Positions 16,307-24,814 of a stretch of 64,000 nt of DNA are shown here, piece by piece. Within the stretch, counting starts at the first letter, position 1. Every line of letters starts with the position of its first letter. The DNA is from Alteromonadaceae bacterium Bs31 (GTDB taxonomy: Bacteria > Pseudomonadota > Gammaproteobacteria > Pseudomonadales > Cellvibrionaceae). The translations under genes and the position numbers were made by a program. The notes below the pieces were generated by a model that searched no databases, was not told the DNA's origin, and was given only the letters and a program-made list of their open reading frames with translations. The stretch spans positions 208,386 through 272,385 of the forward strand of contig FXAI01000002.1 of the NCBI GenBank assembly GCA_900177435.1. Reading direction: 5' to 3'.

Positions 16307-16864
16307 ATGAGTAGAGCATGTACCAACCTTGGCGATGCCTTCCGATCTACGGAAAAACGGCTGCGCGCCTACCTTAGCAAACGTTTACCCGATAACGCGC
16401 AGGTAGACGATGTGTTACAAGATGTTTTTCTCAAAGCAATTATTTCTCAACAACGCGGCCGAACCATCGAAAACCTCTGCGGCTGGCTCCATACTGCCAC
16501 CCGCACTACGCTTGCGGATTACTATCGTGCACGGAAACCCGGCGAACAACTGGACGAGAACATGCCAGCAAATGTTGAGCAAGATATGGAGCGCCACCAG
16601 GAGCTGGCGGCCTGCCTTGAGCCGATGATAGAGCAATTACCCGAACACTATCGAGATGCCCTGAAAGCACACGATATCGAAGGCGTTAAACAGGCTGATC
16701 TAGCCCGCCAACAGCGGCTTAGTCTTTCTGCCATTAAAAGCCGTGTATCTAGAGGCCGAAAATTACTCAAACAGCAATTGCAGTTATGCTGCCACATTTC
16801 AGTGCAAGACGGGTTAGTTTATGACTTTCATAAGCGGACAACTTGCAACTGCACAAACCAATAG
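16307..16864 (+). CDS. sigZ: ECF-type RNA polymerase sigma factor, SigZ-like, with Cys-rich tail
   Basis: Protein of 185 residues with sigma-70 region 2 (residues about 12-75, DDVLQDVFLKA) and region 4 (about 110-160, helix-turn-helix LSLSAIKSRVSRGRK). The last 30 residues carry CCH, then DGLVYDF, then CNC. That tail resembles the C-terminus of SigZ-type ECF factors, where cysteines and histidine could bind metal or metalloid. No anti-sigma gene lies beside it, so the tail may be the sensor; this is inference. It diverges from arsM, making arsenic-responsive control of arsM an attractive idea. Confident as an ECF sigma factor; the subgroup is less sure. Confidence 0.85.
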   Translation: MSRACTNLGDAFRSTEKRLRAYLSKRLPDNAQVDDVLQDVFLKAIISQQRGRTIENLCGWLHTATRTTLADYYRARKPGEQLDENMPANVEQDMERHQELAACLEPMIEQLPEHYRDALKAHDIEGVKQADLARQQRLSLSAIKSRVSRGRKLLKQQLQLCCHISVQDGLVYDFHKRTTCNCTNQ

Positions 16865-17477
16865 GTGTCCTAACTTTGTAAAAATATAGCGTGGCATGAT
16901 CAAACTTGAGCAAAGGAGTTTACATTCAACGACGCTCTTTGTTATTTGATTATTTCGTAGTTCGAAAATTACTAAGCAAACAAAACAATCAGTAGGACCC
17001 GGTTTTTGCAACAGATTACATACACCTTCTGGGAATTACTGCATAAAGAATCAAAAATTATTCTGCGCTGGCACACATATTATCTGGATATATTTTGCGA
17101 CGAAACTAAGATTTTTAATCACTATGCTTCTTTATACAAAGCCCTTTAAGTAGTTTCTTTTCAAATATCTGCTTTAGAATACGCATCATAAGCGCCTCTC
17201 ACATTGGCAATACGGCAAACTACGTATTTTATATTTAACATGTTAATAATAAGATGCGTTAAACGCCAAAAGTATTCCTATCACTGCATGTGTTCATTAC
17301 CTCAACCTTCCGGCTGAGTATGACAAAGATTTTTTTACTTCATAAATATTACTTCTTGGTTGTGCATGATATGAACTTCACAAAAAGAACATTTTGTCCG
17401 AGCCTAGCTCCGCTAAGCGCTCTACACTATTACGCACAGACATTCGTTTAGTTTTTTACGCAGTAAGGATGTAATGT
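16865..17477. other. AT-rich gene-free region
   Basis: 613 bp between the sigma factor and the oxidoreductase. No open frame with coding character, no RNA gene and no repeat was recognised. It probably contains the promoter of the gene to the right. Confidence 0.4.
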
Positions 17478-18725
17478 ATGGATCGACGAAGTTTCGTCAA
17501 AAATAGTTTGGTTTCCGGCTTAGCTTTGCTCAGCGCCAAGTCGATATTTGCAGCAGGTATCTCTTCTCCAAAATTGAATATTGGTATTATTGGAAGCGGG
17601 AATCGCGGCCAAGGCCTCGCCCACATTCTTAGAGACTTCGAACCCATCCATGTTGGCGCCTTGGCGGATACGCTGCCCTTTCGCTTAGAAGAAGCCAGAG
17701 CAATAGCCCCCGGCGCAAGCCCCTACAAAGATTATCGCAAGCTTTTAGATGACAAAAGCATAGACGCGGTTGTTATCGCAACGCCCATGAGTACTCACGA
17801 ACAAATCGCCATCGACGCGCTCGACGCCGGCAAGCACGTTTATTGCGAAAAAACTCTGGTAAAAGGTCTGCACGGCATTCAACATATTCTCGATAAAGAA
17901 GCCGCCGCTCCCCAACTGGTCTTTCAAAGCGGGCACCAATATCGCAGTAGCCCACTCTACAATGAAGTAAGGAGCATGGTTCAATCGGGCTACCTGGGTG
18001 ATATTACCGCTATTCATTGCCAATGGAACCGCAATAATAGCTGGCGTAAACCGGTGCCAGACCCAAGCCTGGAGAGGCAAATAAACTGGCGACTTTATCG
18101 AGAATTTTCCGGTGGACTTGTTTCCGAATTAATGTCTCACCATATGGATTTTGTTAACTGGGTAAGTGATAGTACGCCCTCAAGAATATGCGCACTTGGT
18201 GGTATAGACCACTGGAAAGATGGACGGGAGAATGCCGACAATGTTCATGCATTATTTGAATATCCGTCTGGTATGGATGCTTCTTTCACCTGTACTACCA
18301 CAAACGGCTACGAAGATTTTCAAATAAAAATACTCGGCTCAAATGCAACCATCGTTATGCAAAGATCTGATGCAAAAATATTTATTGAGCAACAATCAAG
18401 GGGTAAGAAAATAATTGTCGATGGTGTAACAGGCGCCACCGCCACTGCTTGGCAACGCGGTGAGGGTGCAACAATTGAAGCACCCGGCCAAAACCCAACA
18501 AAAGATGCGCTGGCAGAGTTTTATGACGCCATTGTTCACGGTACGGCTGTTAAATCAAATGTCTATGAAGCAGCCAATACAGCCAAAAGTGTTCAGCTAA
18601 CCCTTAATGCTTTAGACAAGCAAAAGGTAGTGTACTGGAAAGACTACCCAGAGTTAGCTTACGCACCTGTTGATCAACAAAAAAATGCCCTTAAAGATAA
18701 AAAAATGATCGCACGTTCAATTTAA
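17478..18725 (+). CDS. Tat-exported Gfo/Idh/MocA family oxidoreductase
   Basis: Protein of 415 residues with a twin-arginine signal (DRRSFVKNS, then a hydrophobic stretch ending SIFAAG), so it is exported folded with its cofactor to the periplasm. The NAD(P)-binding Rossmann motif GIIGSGNRGQG follows at about residue 36, and the CEKTLVK motif near 135 has the lysine typical of the family. The C-terminal alpha/beta domain has SELMSHHMDFVNWV. The family oxidises or isomerises sugars or, in family GH109, cleaves glycosides by NAD-dependent redox steps; which applies is unknown. It faces the GH28 gene with 7 bp between stop codons, so carbohydrate processing is likely. Confidence 0.88.
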   Translation: MDRRSFVKNSLVSGLALLSAKSIFAAGISSPKLNIGIIGSGNRGQGLAHILRDFEPIHVGALADTLPFRLEEARAIAPGASPYKDYRKLLDDKSIDAVVIATPMSTHEQIAIDALDAGKHVYCEKTLVKGLHGIQHILDKEAAAPQLVFQSGHQYRSSPLYNEVRSMVQSGYLGDITAIHCQWNRNNSWRKPVPDPSLERQINWRLYREFSGGLVSELMSHHMDFVNWVSDSTPSRICALGGIDHWKDGRENADNVHALFEYPSGMDASFTCTTTNGYEDFQIKILGSNATIVMQRSDAKIFIEQQSRGKKIIVDGVTGATATAWQRGEGATIEAPGQNPTKDALAEFYDAIVHGTAVKSNVYEAANTAKSVQLTLNALDKQKVVYWKDYPELAYAPVDQQKNALKDKKMIARSI

Positions 18726-18732
18726 ACTGCTG

Positions 18733-20409
18733 TTATTTTTTAATCTTCATTATCTGGCTTTTCTCAACCTCATCTTCAATATGCAAGTTTTTACTGGAGT
18801 AAAGGGCTTTATCCAGGTGGACATTTTCGGTTTTATTTCCCATCACATCCACACCCTGAGAATCCAGTAATCTTATGCCTGATAAGTGCGCGGCCTTCGC
18901 GTTCAGAAGCACAATAGCATTCTCTGCAGGCGTGCTAAGATCGATGTTAGAAATTTTCAGGCCTGCGGTGTCTACCGCTTCGACACCCTTTTTCGCGCTA
19001 AAATAGCTATCGCTGATATGCACATTCTCAAGGTTCATTTCGGGAAGGCCGTGCAGAATCACAGCAGTTCCAGAATTAATGGAACGAACATTTTTGATAT
19101 CGATATTTTTGAACTGTGGTGTGGTTTCATCAACCGCGGGTTGAGCTTTCCTGTTCAATCTGTCGGCCATGCGCGGTTCATTGTTTGAGTAAAACATATT
19201 GAAGCTGATAGCATTTTTTACAATGTCTGTCATATTCACATTGCTGATCCATATATTTTCTACAACGCCCCCTCGGCCACGGGTGCTTTTAAAGCGAATA
19301 CCTATATCTGTTCCTATAAAAGTTGCATCACTAAAAAATACGTTTTTAACACCACCGGACATCTCGCTGCCCACCACAAAACCGCCATGGGCGTGATACA
19401 CCATGTTGTTGCGTATAATCACATTTTCTGTGGGTATGCCGCGACGACGGCCATCTTCGTTTTTGCCAGACTTTACGCAGATCGCGTCATCGCCTACATC
19501 AAAAGTATTGTTGTAGACCAAGGCATTTTTAACAGACTCCATATCGAGGCCATCGCCGTTTTGCGAGTACCAGGGGTTTCTAACCTTAAGGTTGCGTACA
19601 ACAACATTACTGCTTTTTAGTACATGAATATTCCAAGCAGGAGAATTTTGGAAGGTTGGCCCGTCCAGTAAAACTTTATCGCTGTCCACAAGCGCCACCA
19701 TTACCGGACGTAGCCAATGGTGTATTTTTTCGGCTTGTTCTTTATTATATTTAAAGATGTCCGTTTGTTTTTGCTCCAAGGCCCCTTGTTTTGATTCAAC
19801 AGAGGGAAACCACATTTTACCGTCATCAGAAACCACTCCTCCGCTAGCTATGAGTTTTTTCCACTGCCCGGATGTAAGCTTGGACTTTTTAACATAGCGC
19901 CAAGCGCCACCGGAGCCATCAATAACACCCGAGCCGGTGATAGCAATATTTTCCAAATTCACCCCGTATAGTGGGCTAATAGGACGCCACGCATCCAGGC
20001 CCTCATAGCTGGTTTTGATAAGCGGGTAGAGGGCTTTATCGGGTATGAACTTGAGCAAGGCACCGTGCTCCAGGTGCAATTCCATGTTACTGGCAAGCGT
20101 AATGGGGCCACTGAGCCATACACCACGACTAATCACCAACCGGCCACCACCTTTGCGCTTAATTTTTTTTATGGCTTTGGCAAAAGCTGCCGAGTTGTCT
20201 GTAATACCATCGGCTTTCGCACCAAAATCACGGAGGTAGAAGGTTTTTTCGGGAATCTTCGGTAACTGCACCTCGGGCATATCGAATGGAACACCTTCGT
20301 ACAGATGTTTCATGGAATCCTGGCCTGCGTTTACGCTCACTGCTGTGAACAGCAATGTCATAAAAGAAAACACTAGTAAAAGGGTATTTGCACGGCAAAC
20401 TGGGCGCAT
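18733..20409 (-). CDS. GH28 family polygalacturonase-like enzyme
   Basis: Protein of 558 residues with signal peptide (residues about 8-29, ending VNAG) and a right-handed beta-helix. It begins with the pectate-lyase-superfamily motif FYLRDFGAKADGITDN. GH28 motifs are present: NGDGLD, GDDAICVKSG, GGFVVGSE and RFKSTRGRGG, giving the three catalytic aspartates and the RxK element; the usual GHG is changed to GGF. It hydrolyses galacturonan or rhamnogalacturonan linkages, in endo or exo mode. The start at 20409 is preferred to 20457 because AGGAT lies 9 bp upstream and the signal peptide then begins the protein. Together with the pectate lyase it points to pectin use. Confidence 0.9.
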   Translation of the reverse strand: MRPVCRANTLLLVFSFMTLLFTAVSVNAGQDSMKHLYEGVPFDMPEVQLPKIPEKTFYLRDFGAKADGITDNSAAFAKAIKKIKRKGGGRLVISRGVWLSGPITLASNMELHLEHGALLKFIPDKALYPLIKTSYEGLDAWRPISPLYGVNLENIAITGSGVIDGSGGAWRYVKKSKLTSGQWKKLIASGGVVSDDGKMWFPSVESKQGALEQKQTDIFKYNKEQAEKIHHWLRPVMVALVDSDKVLLDGPTFQNSPAWNIHVLKSSNVVVRNLKVRNPWYSQNGDGLDMESVKNALVYNNTFDVGDDAICVKSGKNEDGRRRGIPTENVIIRNNMVYHAHGGFVVGSEMSGGVKNVFFSDATFIGTDIGIRFKSTRGRGGVVENIWISNVNMTDIVKNAISFNMFYSNNEPRMADRLNRKAQPAVDETTPQFKNIDIKNVRSINSGTAVILHGLPEMNLENVHISDSYFSAKKGVEAVDTAGLKISNIDLSTPAENAIVLLNAKAAHLSGIRLLDSQGVDVMGNKTENVHLDKALYSSKNLHIEDEVEKSQIMKIKK

Positions 20410-20874
20410 ATCATTATCCTGGTTTGTTAGCGGTTGTAAGAGTGGTGAATGCCCCATTTCACGCTTGGGGCTGTTAGCTAATAATAATAGATCAAAAATA
20501 CGAGAGGCTTTTGATGTGGCCAGTATTATCCCTTTAGCTCACTAGAGAAAGTTATAACTATCTCATTATTTATAAGCAGAGCCTGCATGCACCGAAGGCG
20601 ACTTGCCCATACCTTAGGGAGTGCAATGAAAGGCCTGAAGCTAAAGATACATGCACCCGCAACAATACTTGACCCCAGAGGTGTGCCCTTACCGGACCCC
20701 TGCTCTAGCTATAGTGGCGCCACCATAAGCCTCAGCGAAGACAAACTACCACCCATAATTGGCGGTACAAGTGTGACTGGAGGGCAAAAAACAGGCACAA
20801 TCAGGATGGGCTGCACCTATATGAAGGCGCCTTATACCATCCCAGGCTTATGTGATGTGGCACTGGTATAAAGG
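20410..20874. other. Gene-free region between GH28 gene and purK
   Basis: About 465 bp. It should hold the GH28 promoter. An open frame at 20587-20871 (94 codons) has no ribosome site or family character and is treated as chance. No terminator for purEK was clearly seen. Confidence 0.4.
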
Positions 20875-21978
20875 TTAATCGGCATAAAATAGTTTCTCCA
20901 AGCTCTGTAACCTCTGCTGCAAGTTCAGCTGAGAAACATCCTGCAAATTTATATGACCAACTTTTCTGCCAGGCTTACACTCCTTGTTATACCAGTACAT
21001 AGTTGCCCCCGGTAGACGCATATCCTGCAAATTAATACCTCGCCCCAATAAATTTAGCATTGCTGTTGGCCCTAGAGAGGCGGTGTCTCCCAAGGGCATT
21101 TTGCAAATGGCCCGAATATGATTGTCGAATTGTGAGCTTGGGCAGCCCTGCTGGGTCCAGTGCCCACTGTTGTGTACACGTGGCGCTAGTTCGTTGATGA
21201 GCAGTTGCCCACCCACAACAAAACACTCCATCGCTATCACGCCCACATACTCCAGGTGCTCAACTATTTTTTGCAGATACTGCTGAGCGACGGCCTCATA
21301 CTGTAGCAAAGGGTCTTCCGTTACTACTTTTGAGCTAAGCAAAATACCATTTTTATGTCGATTTTCGCTTAAGGGGTAAAAGCGGGTTTCACCGCTTTCG
21401 CAGCGTACAGCGACAAGCGATAGCTCATGAGAAAAAGGCACGCACTGCTCGACAACCAGCTCTGTTTGTTTTTTATAGCTTTCTGCAAATTTTTGCCAGT
21501 CTTGCAAATTTTTTATTCGCCACTGATTTTTACCATCGTAGCCACTTAAACAACTCTTAATAATCACCGGGTAAGAAAATTCAGCAACTGCTTTTTCCAG
21601 CTCCGCTAATGATTGTCCAAACCTAAAATTTACCGTTGGTAGTTCTAGCTGTTTTAAAAATAGTTTTTCGTTTTTTCTATGCTGGCAAATCTCTATTGCA
21701 TCGGGTGTAGGCAAGACTTTGCAGAAATGCTCAAACGAACGTAATAACTGTACGTCTACATTTTCTGATTCAAGCGTAAGCACATCGGGCTTACCCATAC
21801 GCAAATACAAGTGCTGAGCGGATTCACCTTCTTTACTTAGAACCAGCTCTCCAAAACCAATAACCGGCGCTGCAGCCTCGATGGATTCTGCTACAAAAGT
21901 AAAATGGTGATTAAGCTTTCTTCCGGCCTCGGCTAACATGCGAGCCAACTGCCCACTACCAATAATGCCAATGTGCAT
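20875..21978 (-). CDS. purK: N5-carboxyaminoimidazole ribonucleotide synthase
   Basis: ATP-grasp enzyme of 367 residues that makes N5-CAIR from AIR, ATP and bicarbonate in purine synthesis. The start [19 protein letters not shown] is the PurK signature. The ATP-grasp core follows (PVIIKSCLSGYDGKNQWRI, VVEQCVPFSHELSLVAV, INELAPRVHNSGHWT). Length is normal for the family. Its start codon overlaps the last base of the purE stop, giving translationally coupled purE-purK. Both are on the minus strand downstream of the bicarbonate transporter gene, a possibly meaningful neighbour because PurK consumes bicarbonate. Confidence 0.97.
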   Translation of the reverse strand: MHIGIIGSGQLARMLAEAGRKLNHHFTFVAESIEAAAPVIGFGELVLSKEGESAQHLYLRMGKPDVLTLESENVDVQLLRSFEHFCKVLPTPDAIEICQHRKNEKLFLKQLELPTVNFRFGQSLAELEKAVAEFSYPVIIKSCLSGYDGKNQWRIKNLQDWQKFAESYKKQTELVVEQCVPFSHELSLVAVRCESGETRFYPLSENRHKNGILLSSKVVTEDPLLQYEAVAQQYLQKIVEHLEYVGVIAMECFVVGGQLLINELAPRVHNSGHWTQQGCPSSQFDNHIRAICKMPLGDTASLGPTAMLNLLGRGINLQDMRLPGATMYWYNKECKPGRKVGHINLQDVSQLNLQQRLQSLEKLFYAD

Positions 21979-22460
21979 TAAACTACCTCCTCAGGCACAG
22001 CCGCCGTTTGTGCTTTGCGCCATGCCAACAATTTGGAATGCAGCGCGGCATCGCTAATGGCCAGTATTTGGGCTGCCATTAATCCCGCGTTAAAGGCCCC
22101 GGCCTGACCTATTGCCTGAGTCGCTACGGCAACCCCTTTTGGCATTTGCACAATAGACAACAAACTGTCCATACCCTTTAGCGCCTTGCTTTCTACCGGC
22201 ACGGCAATCACAGGAAGCTCAGTCATCGCCGCTGCCATACCAGGTAAATGTGCCGCACCGCCAGCGCCCGCAATTAAAACTTTTAAACCTCGCTGCCCAG
22301 CGGTTTGCGCATAAGAATGAAGGCGTTCTGGCGTACGATGAGCGCTTACCACTTTAGCTTCATAGGTGATATTCAGTTGCTCCAGAACCTGAGTAGCAAA
22401 CTGCATGGTAGGCCAATCCGATTGCGATCCCATAATAATGCCAACGATCGGTTTACTCAT
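21978..22460 (-). CDS. purE: N5-carboxyaminoimidazole ribonucleotide mutase
   Basis: Enzyme of 160 residues that converts N5-CAIR to CAIR in purine synthesis, working with PurK. It shows the family motifs GSQSDWPTM at residues 12-20, the [10 protein letters not shown] loop near 38-47 with the catalytic His, and [12 protein letters not shown]. Its stop codon overlaps the purK start. It lies 18 bp downstream of the SbtA-type transporter gene, so all three could share a transcript. Confidence 0.97.
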   Translation of the reverse strand: MSKPIVGIIMGSQSDWPTMQFATQVLEQLNITYEAKVVSAHRTPERLHSYAQTAGQRGLKVLIAGAGGAAHLPGMAAAMTELPVIAVPVESKALKGMDSLLSIVQMPKGVAVATQAIGQAGAFNAGLMAAQILAISDAALHSKLLAWRKAQTAAVPEEVV

Positions 22461-22478
22461 TGCAAAAACCTCTAGAAA

Positions 22479-23420
22479 TTAAGACTGTGTCAGCCATTGT
22501 GCTAACAGTAAATAAAGCGGAATACCGACAAGTACATTAAAAGGGAAGGTTACCCCGAGACTCGCGGCGATTGATAAACTGTGATTAGCCTCTGGCAAAG
22601 CTTCACGCATTGCAGCGGGCACCGCAATGTATGAGGCGCTGGCAGACAACACCGCTAATAAGGCCACACCTCCGGTGGAAAACCCTAGAACGTAGTGTCC
22701 GACACCAGCACCCAAAAGAGCGCCAACTAAAGGCATAAAAATGGAGAAGGCCACCAGAAATAATGCATGCTCAGAGAGGTCTTTCACTTTCTTCGCCGCT
22801 ATCATGCCCATATCCAGTAAAAATAAGGCTAATACTGCGGTAAATAAGTCTCCGAATAACGGCATAATTTTTTGCACGCTATTATTTGCAAAATAACCCA
22901 CAAGCAGCCCACCCAGCATTAAGGCAACGCCCGGGTTTAACACCATTTCATGGGCAATTTTTGGCAATGTAGATTGTGACTTTTGCGCAGAGGAGGCCAG
23001 TAAAATACCAACAGCGATGGCTGGCATTTCCAGCACCACAACAAAGAGGGGAAAAAACCCTTCGTAAGCGACACCGTTAGATTCCAGTACCGCTAGCGCA
23101 ACGGCGTATGTTCCCACACTTACTGAGCCATAATGAGCGGCGATACTCGCCGCATTGGTCGGGTTAAATTCACCGAAATAACGCAACAAAGGGAACGCCA
23201 CAAGGGGCAGAATAAGCCCTATCGCCGCCACAATAGCCGCTTGCCACAGGAGTGAAATACTGCCGTGGGACTGCAAAGAAATGCCACCCTTAAGGCCTAT
23301 AGCGATCAGCAATATCAGCATTAAACTGCGCGCTAAACCCTCTGGAAAGCGCAGCTTTACCTTCAGTAGTTGAATAGCAATGCCTAGAACAAAAAATAGA
23401 ACAACAACATCCAGCAGCAC
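22479..23420 (-). CDS. SbtA-type sodium-dependent bicarbonate transporter
   Basis: Inner-membrane protein of 313 residues, nearly all hydrophobic, with about ten membrane spans. The two inverted halves and motifs such as HYGSVSVGTYAVA and SASASYIAVPAAMR match the SbtA (DUF897) family, whose cyanobacterial members take up bicarbonate with sodium. Heterotrophs use such transporters to feed carboxylating enzymes. Its start overlaps the end of a 74-codon membrane-protein gene, and purEK follow 18 bp downstream. The usual partner SbtB (a PII-like regulator) is not present. Substrate is from family knowledge and not proven here. Confidence 0.85.
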   Translation of the reverse strand: MLLDVVVLFFVLGIAIQLLKVKLRFPEGLARSLMLILLIAIGLKGGISLQSHGSISLLWQAAIVAAIGLILPLVAFPLLRYFGEFNPTNAASIAAHYGSVSVGTYAVALAVLESNGVAYEGFFPLFVVVLEMPAIAVGILLASSAQKSQSTLPKIAHEMVLNPGVALMLGGLLVGYFANNSVQKIMPLFGDLFTAVLALFLLDMGMIAAKKVKDLSEHALFLVAFSIFMPLVGALLGAGVGHYVLGFSTGGVALLAVLSASASYIAVPAAMREALPEANHSLSIAASLGVTFPFNVLVGIPLYLLLAQWLTQS

Positions 23421-23632
23421 TACTGTTTAACCCCGATCTTTATTGGAATCAATTCAGCGGCAGATTTGTAAAAAAGTCGTATAACAGAAGAACAAAACGC
23501 TGCAATAAGCAGAGTTGCTCCCAAGGTAAATAAGGTCCAGTCACTATGCTGGTTTACACCCAGGTAAAAGCCCAAGCTCGCAGTAAAGCAAGCCACCAGT
23601 GCAACGAAGATTATCTGTTTCTGTTGTTTCAT
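23420..23632 (-). CDS. Small two-span membrane protein upstream of the SbtA-type transporter
   Basis: Protein of 70 residues with two predicted membrane spans (IIFVALVACFTASLGFYLG and WTLFTLGATLLIAAFCSSVI). I recognise no family. Its stop overlaps the start of the transporter gene, so the two are translationally coupled and probably work together. The open frame reaches 23644, but the ATG at 23632 has a GGGGG ribosome site 7 bp upstream, while the upstream ATG would itself sit inside that site. It may be a small subunit or regulator of the transporter. Confidence 0.75.
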   Translation of the reverse strand: MKQQKQIIFVALVACFTASLGFYLGVNQHSDWTLFTLGATLLIAAFCSSVIRLFYKSAAELIPIKIGVKQ

Positions 23633-23674
23633 TTGTACCCCCAAAATTGTTGGAGTAATAGTGGCACACCACCA

Positions 23675-23847
23675 AGATAGATAATAATAGATATTATTAT
23701 TCTTGTAGATAGATAATAATCTATATATTGAGACTTAAAGGCTTCAACTTATTGATATATATAGAAATTAAATCTAGCGCGCCATATATGGCAAGATGCC
23801 AAATTTCAATATATAGTTATTAATCCATCTACAATAGTCTATTATCT
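23675..23847. promoter_or_regulatory. Candidate LysR operator repeats between the transporter and its divergent regulator
   Basis: The 237-bp divergent intergenic region holds two direct copies of AGATAGATAATAAT (23675-23688 and 23707-23720), exactly 32 bp apart or about three helical turns, and an inverted partial copy CTATTATCT (23839-23847). LysR regulators usually bind paired AT-rich sites upstream of the divergent target. Assignment as operator is inference from position and repetition. Confidence 0.5.
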
Positions 23848-23881
23848 AAGTTTAGTTAGGCACTCACACGAACTCTTAACG

Positions 23882-24808
23882 ATGAAAATTCACGCAAGTA
23901 TTGGTACCTTCCGACAACTTGAAATTCTCTTAGCTGTCTATGATTCAGGTACCGTTAAACAAGCGGCAGAGTACTTACACCTTACCCAGCCAACAATTTC
24001 CATACAACTCAAGAAACTGTCGGATGCCGTTGGAATGCCCCTATACGAGCAAGTGGGAAAAAAACTGCTGTTTACGGAAGCAGGAGAAAAAGTAGCCTCA
24101 GCAGCACGCGATATTTTGCAACGTACCGATATGCTGGATATGGAGCTTTCAGATTTACGCGGACTAAAAACCGGCACCCTAAAGCTTGCGGTTGTAACAA
24201 CCTCAAAATATTTTATTCCTCATCTATTAGGACCGTTTTGCAAACGCTACCCAAATGTTGAGATTGAATTTAACGTCGGAAACCGCCAGCAGATTCTACA
24301 GAAGCTCGATAAAGGGCACGATGATTTTTATGTTTTTAGTAACCTGCCCGAGCGCGACGACATTATCACTATCGACTTTTTAGACAACCCCCTGGTAGCT
24401 ATCGCTCCCGAGGACCATCCTCTGGCGGGTAAGCGTAGTATAGACTTAGCCCGTTTTGCCCAAGAACCCTTCTTAATACGTGAAAAGGGTTCTGGTACAC
24501 GCTTCGCAACAGAACACTATCTAAAAACCAGAAAAACCTCTCTCAATGTACGCATGACGATTGAAAGCAACGAAGCTATAAAACATTCGGTAATGTCTGG
24601 CTTGGGCGTTTCAATTTTATCGAAACACACACTAACTTTCGGCGAAAGCAAAGGTTTGGAGGTACTGGATATTAAACAGTTTCCAATACCTTCCCAATGG
24701 TTTTTGGTGAGACGAAAAGCGAAATACTTTTCTCCTATAGCCAAAACATTTTTGCAGTTTATCGAATCCGAGGGCCGAGAAGCGCTAATGCAAGAACTCA
24801 GGAAGTAA
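23882..24808 (+). CDS. LysR-type regulator, CbbR/CmpR-like
   Basis: Protein of 308 residues. The N-terminal winged helix-turn-helix is at residues 6-65 (FRQLEILLAVYDSGTVKQAAEYLHLTQPTIS read as two pieces); the effector domain runs from about 90 to 300. The start FRQLEILLAV and a DLRGLKTGTLKLAVV linker resemble the CbbR and CmpR group that controls carbon fixation and bicarbonate uptake. It diverges from the SbtA-type operon, with repeated sites between, so it probably controls that operon and itself. Its stop is 6 bp from the convergent TRAP gene end. Confidence 0.88.
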   Translation: MKIHASIGTFRQLEILLAVYDSGTVKQAAEYLHLTQPTISIQLKKLSDAVGMPLYEQVGKKLLFTEAGEKVASAARDILQRTDMLDMELSDLRGLKTGTLKLAVVTTSKYFIPHLLGPFCKRYPNVEIEFNVGNRQQILQKLDKGHDDFYVFSNLPERDDIITIDFLDNPLVAIAPEDHPLAGKRSIDLARFAQEPFLIREKGSGTRFATEHYLKTRKTSLNVRMTIESNEAIKHSVMSGLGVSILSKHTLTFGESKGLEVLDIKQFPIPSQWFLVRRKAKYFSPIAKTFLQFIESEGREALMQELRK

Positions 24809-24814
24809 TCACTT

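Noticed and set aside
20587-20871. 94-codon plus-strand frame between GH28 and purK
   Set aside because: No ribosome site or similarity; composition like random sequence.
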